DNA from: Nymphaea colorata
Lineage: Eukaryota; Streptophyta; Magnoliopsida; Nymphaeales; Nymphaeaceae
Direction: 5' to 3'
Assembly (NCBI RefSeq): GCF_008831285.2
Contig: NW_022204660.1
Coordinates: 20,001 to 42,500 of the forward strand
DNA length: 22,500 nt
Shown here: positions 17,501-22,500 of the stretch, piece by piece
Numbering within the stretch: position 1 is the stretch's first letter
Layout: every line of letters begins with the position of its first letter
Position numbers and translations under genes: made by a program
Notes under the pieces: generated by a model
Told to the model about the DNA's origin: nothing
Databases searched by the model: none
The model's input: the letters and a program-made list of their open reading frames with translations, nothing else

Positions 17501-19165
17501 GATTTATCCAGGGGTATGGAATCATTGCGCAACCCCTTACCCAGATGCTGAAAAAGGGATCCTTCTCGTGGACTGAGAAGTCAAGAGATGCCTTTGAGAA
17601 GCTAAAGGCAGCTCTGATGACAGCCCCGGTACTAACTCTACCCGATTTTACAAAGACATTCACCATCGAAACTGACGCTTGTGAAGTCGGAGTAGGAGCG
17701 GTACTTGGGCAAGATAACCACCCCATTGCCTACATGTCAAAGGCCTTAACCAGCAGGGCCAAACCTCTTTCTACATACGAGAAAGAACTACTCGCTATAG
17801 TTATGGCAGTGGAGAAATGGCGTCCATATCTGATTGGACGCAAATTTACGGTCAGGACCGACCAAAATAGCTTAAAGTATATGCTCAAACAACGCGTGTC
17901 AACCCCTACCCAGCAAAGATGGCTAGCAAAGCTATTGGGGTATGATTTCGAAATTGAGTATAAAAAGGGTCCTGAAAACAAGGCGGCTGATTCACTTTCC
18001 CGCTTGGCTGAACAACTGATGACATTGTCAGTAGTGGAAACGGATATTTGGGATCGGTTAGCAAATGAACAGCAGAATGATGAATCGCTGAGGCTAATCA
18101 AAGCTTCGATCCAGCAAAACCCGGGTTCCATTCCCTTCTACTCAGTCAAGGGAAACATTTTGTATAGGAAGGACAAGGCAGTAGTCCCTCCTATCTCTGA
18201 GCTTAAGCAGGAATTCCTGCATCATTTTCATGACACTCCAGCCGCAGGTCATGAAGGGGTCGCCAAGACCCTAAGCCGCATCAAAGCTCAGTTTTGGTGG
18301 AAAGGTATGAAGGCTGCAGTACAGGCCTATGTAAAGAAGTGTATAGTGTGCCAGCGAGAGAAGTATGAGGCAATCAAGCCTCCAGGCCTTTTGAATCCTC
18401 TCCCGGTACCTACAAAACCGTGGACCGACGTCACGATGGATTTCATCGATGCCATGCCTCGATCAGAAGGAAAAGAGGCAGTATTGGTAGTGGTCGATCG
18501 GCTCACGAAATATAGCCACTTCGCACCTTTACCACGGTTGTATCAAGGGCCCCTCGTGGCCAACGTCTACCATGAGTATATAGGAAAGTTGCATGGAATG
18601 CCACAGTCCGTCGTCTGCACCGGACTCAATTTAAGGAAAGTTGCATGGAATACAGTCGTCGTCTGCGACCGGGACTCAATTTTCTAGTGCATTCGGCAAG
18701 AATACATGAAGACATGGGACAAACTAAATTTCAGTACCGCCCACCACCCTCAAACAGATGGGCAGAGTGAGATAGTGAACCGGTCCTTGGAGACCTACTT
18801 ACGTTGCTTTGCGGGCGAACGACCAGCCACTTGGGTGAAATACCTACCTTGGGCAGAATGGTCGTATAATACAAGTCTGCACTCGTCGACAGGCATGACC
18901 CCTTACGAGGGCATATATGGCTTTCCCCCTCCATCGATTCCACGCTACGAAGGAGGTACTGCAGAAGACGACAGTGTTGACTGCGAATTGCGCACAAGGG
19001 AAGAAGTATTAGAATCCCTAAAACAGAACATTGTGAAAGCGCAAAACCGTATGAAGCAGGTATACGACAAAGGCAGGAAGGATCGGGAATTTGAGGTGGG
19101 TGACTACGTGTGGCTTAAGAGACTGCCTCTTAAGCAGAAATCCTTGATGGGTCAGCCGTATTCCA
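14584..19165 (+). pseudogene. Degraded Gag-Pol of element 2 (premature stop, internal duplication, C-terminal deletion)
   Basis: The start is the ATG at 14584 (context AAAATGG), in a position matching element 1. The frame is open to TAG at 18685-18687 (1,367 codons). By residue: coiled coil near the N-terminus; Gag domain; zinc knuckle C437, C440, H448, C450; serine/acidic tract ~463-490; protease LDSGATNNF with D546; reverse transcriptase with VFFDD at D885/D886; RNase H with D1031; integrase zinc finger and first catalytic D1286. A 52-bp imperfect duplication (18582-18633 against 18634 on) disturbs the segment with the second Asp, and the TAG separates it from the catalytic Glu (codon 18769-18771). 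The same frame reopens after the stop to 19164, then joins LTR sequence out of frame and stops at 19302. Missing relative to element 1 are about 120 codons with the GPF motif and chromodomain. Gag, PR and RT could still be made; integrase could not. Confidence 0.93.
18582..18683 (+). repeat. 52-bp imperfect tandem duplication in integrase core
   Basis: Unit 1 (18582-18633) and unit 2 (from 18634) both begin AGGAAAGTTGCATGGAAT and end near ACTCAATTT. They differ by several 1-3 nt indels rather than substitutions: unit 1 lacks single G residues in the GACCGGG stretch and unit 2 lacks bases after GGAAT. Element 1 has a single copy of this coding segment. Confidence 0.85.
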
Positions 19166-22100
19166 ACCCAGCGGTCCAGACCCAGTTGAGACCGAGCCCG
19201 CCGAATCCAGCAGAAGGAAGCGCAAGGCTTCTGATATTGGAGCTCGTTCTCTTCAATGTATTAAGGCCAGTCCCAGGAAGAGTCAAGAAGCACCAGAGAT
19301 AGTTGCAGCGGGAGGAGAGGGAGGAGCAACTAGGTCGTCAACGGTGCTCAAGCAGGTTCAGTCTCAGGGTGACTTAGACTCCAGTTTAGGGCTCGTCAAG
19401 CTAGAAGCGTCCCAGCCAAACGAGTCCACTTCACGCGACCCTTGAGACGTCCTAAGATCTAAGTCTTAGGTAAACGGCTCGGTCAAACCTGACCGAGCTC
19501 TTGAGTCAACAAACCGAAGTGAGGGCGGGTCCCCTCACAAGGTCCCCACCCTGGGTTCAAAAGATCCAGGGGCTCGAACCTTTCCTTTGCGCGTGGGCAC
19601 TAGGCCCGTTTTGCTTTATGAATAACAAGTAAATAAAGTTAGTCTTAGGCTTGTTAATATTAGGATTCGAGGTAGGAACCTAGCCTAGCGGGTTGTGCTT
19701 GGCGTTTTGGATTTGGGGTCTTGGGTAGAGAGTGAGATCTGGATTGTAGACTCGCTCAAATAGGATTAGTATAAATACTTTTGGATCATTGTAATTCGTA
19801 TCAAAGATTAAGGAATTGAAAGCATTTTGCGCAAGGCGCTCTCTCTCCTCCGTGCGAGGTTTGGCTCTCCCTCCTCATTCTCGAGGAACTCTGATTCTGA
19901 AATCAAAGCACAACTCCAGCCCGAGCGTTCGAGTGTGTGCCCTCTCATCCCCTCGCGCCCCCTTCTACTGTGGCGTTTCTTCCTCCTTGAAGAACTCGGA
20001 GCATCGGTGGTGAACCAGCCAGCGCTCGAGTTGGAAGGCTTGCGGCGGACCTTCTTCCTCACCGGCGAAGATCCCTCCCTTGTCCCCGGCTTTCTCCCCA
20101 TCGAAACAGCATATCAGCAGCGTTCTGCACCTTCCTCACGGTCACGGTGAAGTTGAGAGGCGGACCTTGTAGCAGGGAAGATTGAATCCATTTTTGGATT
20201 CAATAAGGACGGCAGTAAAGGTTAGTGGCTTGATTTCGAGATTTCCTTCTGTTTTTAGGATTCCGGTCTAGGGGAGAGCACTCCCGAGGTCCCTGTTCTC
20301 TCTCGGCGTACCCGAGAGCAGAGTTAGAGTTCTTAGGTGAAGACTCTCTAGGCGAAGTCCTACTTACATTTGGAAGATCAGAAAGTCGACAAGCTATCCT
20401 TGCCAAACCAATCGTATGTGAGAGTTGGAGAAACGGTCACAAATCTGAGTTAGATCTCTCGGCCTGTTTCTGCAATTCTGTCCACGGCGCAGCAGAGTCG
20501 AATTTGCTGACCTGTGAAATCTAGCCGTGGAAATCCTTCGTTTGCATTATAGCTGGAATCGCTATTCTCTAAGCATTACGTTGGCCGATTCCAAGTCTCA
20601 TCCGATGGTGGAATAGAAGTCTCGGCTCCTTGCCGGAATTCTGCTGCTACTCCGGTTGGCCTTGCAATCTCCGGCAGATTAATGACCTGAAGCGTGAAGG
20701 ACATCATTGCCCCTATTCTGGTGAAGGCTCTAGTGAAGGCGAGGAGGGCATCTTGGTCAAGAGCGTTGGTGTCACTCAAACCGCGCCACCGGCTTCATCA
20801 GGTGCGAATCTACTCGACTTCGGTTGAACCAGGTAAGTGCAATCCTGTCCCTTGCTTCTGCCACGTGTCTGTCATCCGAGCCATCATCCAAAAGCTGAAG
20901 CCAGTTATTTTCTAAGTGTCCCCACGATTGAGTAAGTTTAGGAAAGTGCCCCCTAGTTCATAGGAGCCACCTCGCCACCTCGCCCCACTTTACTTGTTGC
21001 TTGGTCTTCTCCCTTATCGCATGAAGTTGTGGCCTTACATCTGGCCACGTGTCAAGATCTGAAGGACCACGACCCAGCACCCCCTCCGCCTCGTCGAGTT
21101 ACTTTTCCCCTTTGCGTTCCCGTCTTGCCACCTCGCCCTTGCCTTTTTCCCCACTTAGCGCACCTCTCCCCCAACTCGCGCCCCTCTTCCTAAACTTTAG
21201 GAAAAGCACCCGAGGACTCGCTCCTCCCTTGGCCGCCTCTCCACCTCGCCCAACCGCAGCTAGTCTCCACCCTTCATCTGTCCACGTGTCTCCATCTCCC
21301 CTTCTTCGAAGTCCACTAAGCTACATCGTGTAGCTATCTCCCCTTTTTCCCGATTCTAGTCTAGGTTCATCCCTCTTCTCTTTAGGAAAGCATTTCACCT
21401 TTCCCTTGTTGATAGGCATTCTCTTAGCGCACATTAGCTAACCCGTTCATCTTGCCAAGTGGCAAGCATCCAGGTCCTCACCCACTCGACCTAACCCATT
21501 TGGTCCTAACCCAGCTAAACCTTAACCGGACTTAACCTAGTCGACCTCTTCTAGGTCTTAACCCAAGTTGACTGAACCCGACCTGACCTAGCCTAGTAGG
21601 AACTCGGTCAAACCCGAGGCACCTTAGGTTGAACCCAGTTGACTCGAGTTTATCTCGAGTGTCCCATTGACCAGACCCAACCGAGCTCACTTGTGATCTC
21701 TCTTCATCTCCAACCAGCTCGCTAAGTCCCAACTCCCGAGCCTTGCCTTAGCCTCTCTTGCTTCCTCTTCTACCTTTCGGCTTAGCCCACCTAGTAGCTA
21801 GGTTAACCTGTCTTCCGCACCTTAGCTCTGCTTCCTCTAGCCTACCCTAGCCTTTAACCTCACTTCGCTTAACCAGCCTACCCGTAGAGCTCTGCCCGTC
21901 CAAGCTAACCCGACCTTAGCTAGGGACTAGGAACAGCCGGAGACGCTAGCCGCTCGCTAGCCGTCGTCGGCCAGCCCCTCGGCCACCCGCGCCGTCGTCG
22001 GCATTCCTTGTCGATAACCGTGGCCGAGCCACTTCCAGCGCCAGGTAGGTAGGCACTGCCGCAAGGCTTTCGCCCCCCTCGGCCGCGCCGCATCCCGCAG

Positions 22101-22500
22101 GCGCATCTCAGGCGACAGGCGGTCGCCTCCTCCTTCCGTCAGCACCGCGGCATCCAGCCCGCGCCTCAGGTGACAGGTGGTCGCACAACCTCGTCGGCAC
22201 TCTGTCTGTCTGCCCGGGCGACAGCAAGCTCGTCTAGGCTACTCGTCCGCAGGTTCGCCCACAACAGCAGCCGACTGTTCTCGGCAGCGCACTGCCCGTC
22301 AGCGCCGACAGCAGGCGGCTGTCTCGGCCAGCAGTCTGTCCACGTCGTCCGACAGCAGGAGGCTGTCCAGGCCGCGCGCTTCACGCCGGCCCGTGAGCTG
22401 CAATACCCGGGGCTTAGGTATTCTACCCCGTGGTCTCTCGGTACAGCCAAGGCAGCGCCTTGGTCGGTAACGCTCTCCAGCCTTTGTAGATTCGGGGAGG
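19166..22500 (+). repeat. Element 2 3' LTR (lacks first 12 bp; continues past window)
   Basis: It matches 10237-13571 at a constant offset of 8,929 with no difference found on line-by-line reading. The first 12 bases (TGTTACGGACCT) and the PPT are missing because the deletion joins integrase sequence straight to LTR position 13. The remaining 477 bp lie outside the window. It carries second copies of the hairpin cluster (19451-19571), TATA box (19770-19777), hairpin (20181-20204), GTAAGT (20833-20838), G-boxes (20862 on) and GC-rich block. No gene is supported. Confidence 0.92.

Larger units (their letters stand above)
10225..22500 (+). mobile_element. Element 2: Ty3/gypsy LTR retrotransposon nested in element 1, coding region broken, 3' end outside window
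   Basis: A TGTTAC... start abuts element 1's LTR at 10224/10225. A 3,824-bp 5' LTR is followed by a PBS, leader, degraded gag-pol and a 3' LTR that begins at 19166 and runs off the window. The offset between LTR copies is a constant 8,929 bp with no difference seen over 3,335 bp. The 3' LTR should end near 22977, giving about 12.75 kb. The pol order and family match element 1 but the nucleotide sequence is clearly different. It cannot make functional integrase, lacks a PPT, and would need help to move. Confidence 0.92.

Overview
The window is built almost entirely of two long Ty3/gypsy LTR retrotransposons on the + strand, one nested in the other. It looks like repeat-rich heterochromatin of a plant nuclear genome. 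The evidence is two initiator-Met tRNA primer-binding sites, two chromovirus-type Gag-Pol polyproteins (one keeping a C-terminal chromodomain) and LTRs of over 3 kb. The host species cannot be read from the sequence, and I see no host gene, tRNA, rRNA or CRISPR array.

Element 1 (1-10224). The window opens inside its 5' LTR, whose start should lie about 1,075 bp upstream. The LTR ends at 2098, the PBS is 2102-2114, and an unbroken 1,698-codon gag-pol ORF runs 2282-7378. The polypurine tract and start of the 3' LTR (7084, TGATAC...) lie inside that ORF, so the last ~97 codons are encoded by the LTR. The 3' LTR runs 7084-10224 and stops 33 bp short of the end seen in the 5' LTR. In the 2,065 bp where both LTRs can be compared I find one substitution and one 1-bp indel.

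Element 2 (10225 to beyond the window end) is inserted into the tail of element 1's 3' LTR. Its 5' LTR is 10225-14048 (3,824 bp), the PBS 14051-14063, and a degraded gag-pol frame runs 14584-19165. That frame has a 52-bp imperfect duplication and an in-frame stop inside the integrase core. It also has a deletion that removes the integrase C-terminus, any chromodomain, the PPT and the first 12 bp of the 3' LTR. The 3' LTR runs from 19166 past the window end and looks identical to the 5' LTR over 3,335 bp. If the nesting is right, element 2 ends about 477 bp past the window, followed by a target-site duplication (GTTTC predicted) and the missing 33 bp of element 1.

The two families differ clearly in nucleotide sequence but share an unusual LTR plan: (i) the gag-pol frame crosses the PPT and continues ~97 codons into U3, (ii) hairpins follow the stop codon, (iii) a TATAAATA box lies ~540-620 bp into the LTR, (iv) a consensus splice donor GTAAGT sits ~1.07 kb after the TATA box, (v) G-box motifs follow that donor, (vi) a matching 96-bp TGGTTTG/TTTGTA block lies near the LTR end, and (vii) a TAG|GAA acceptor-like site sits 90-95 bp before the PBS. 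A leader intron inside the LTR and a very long R region are inferences that transcript data could test.
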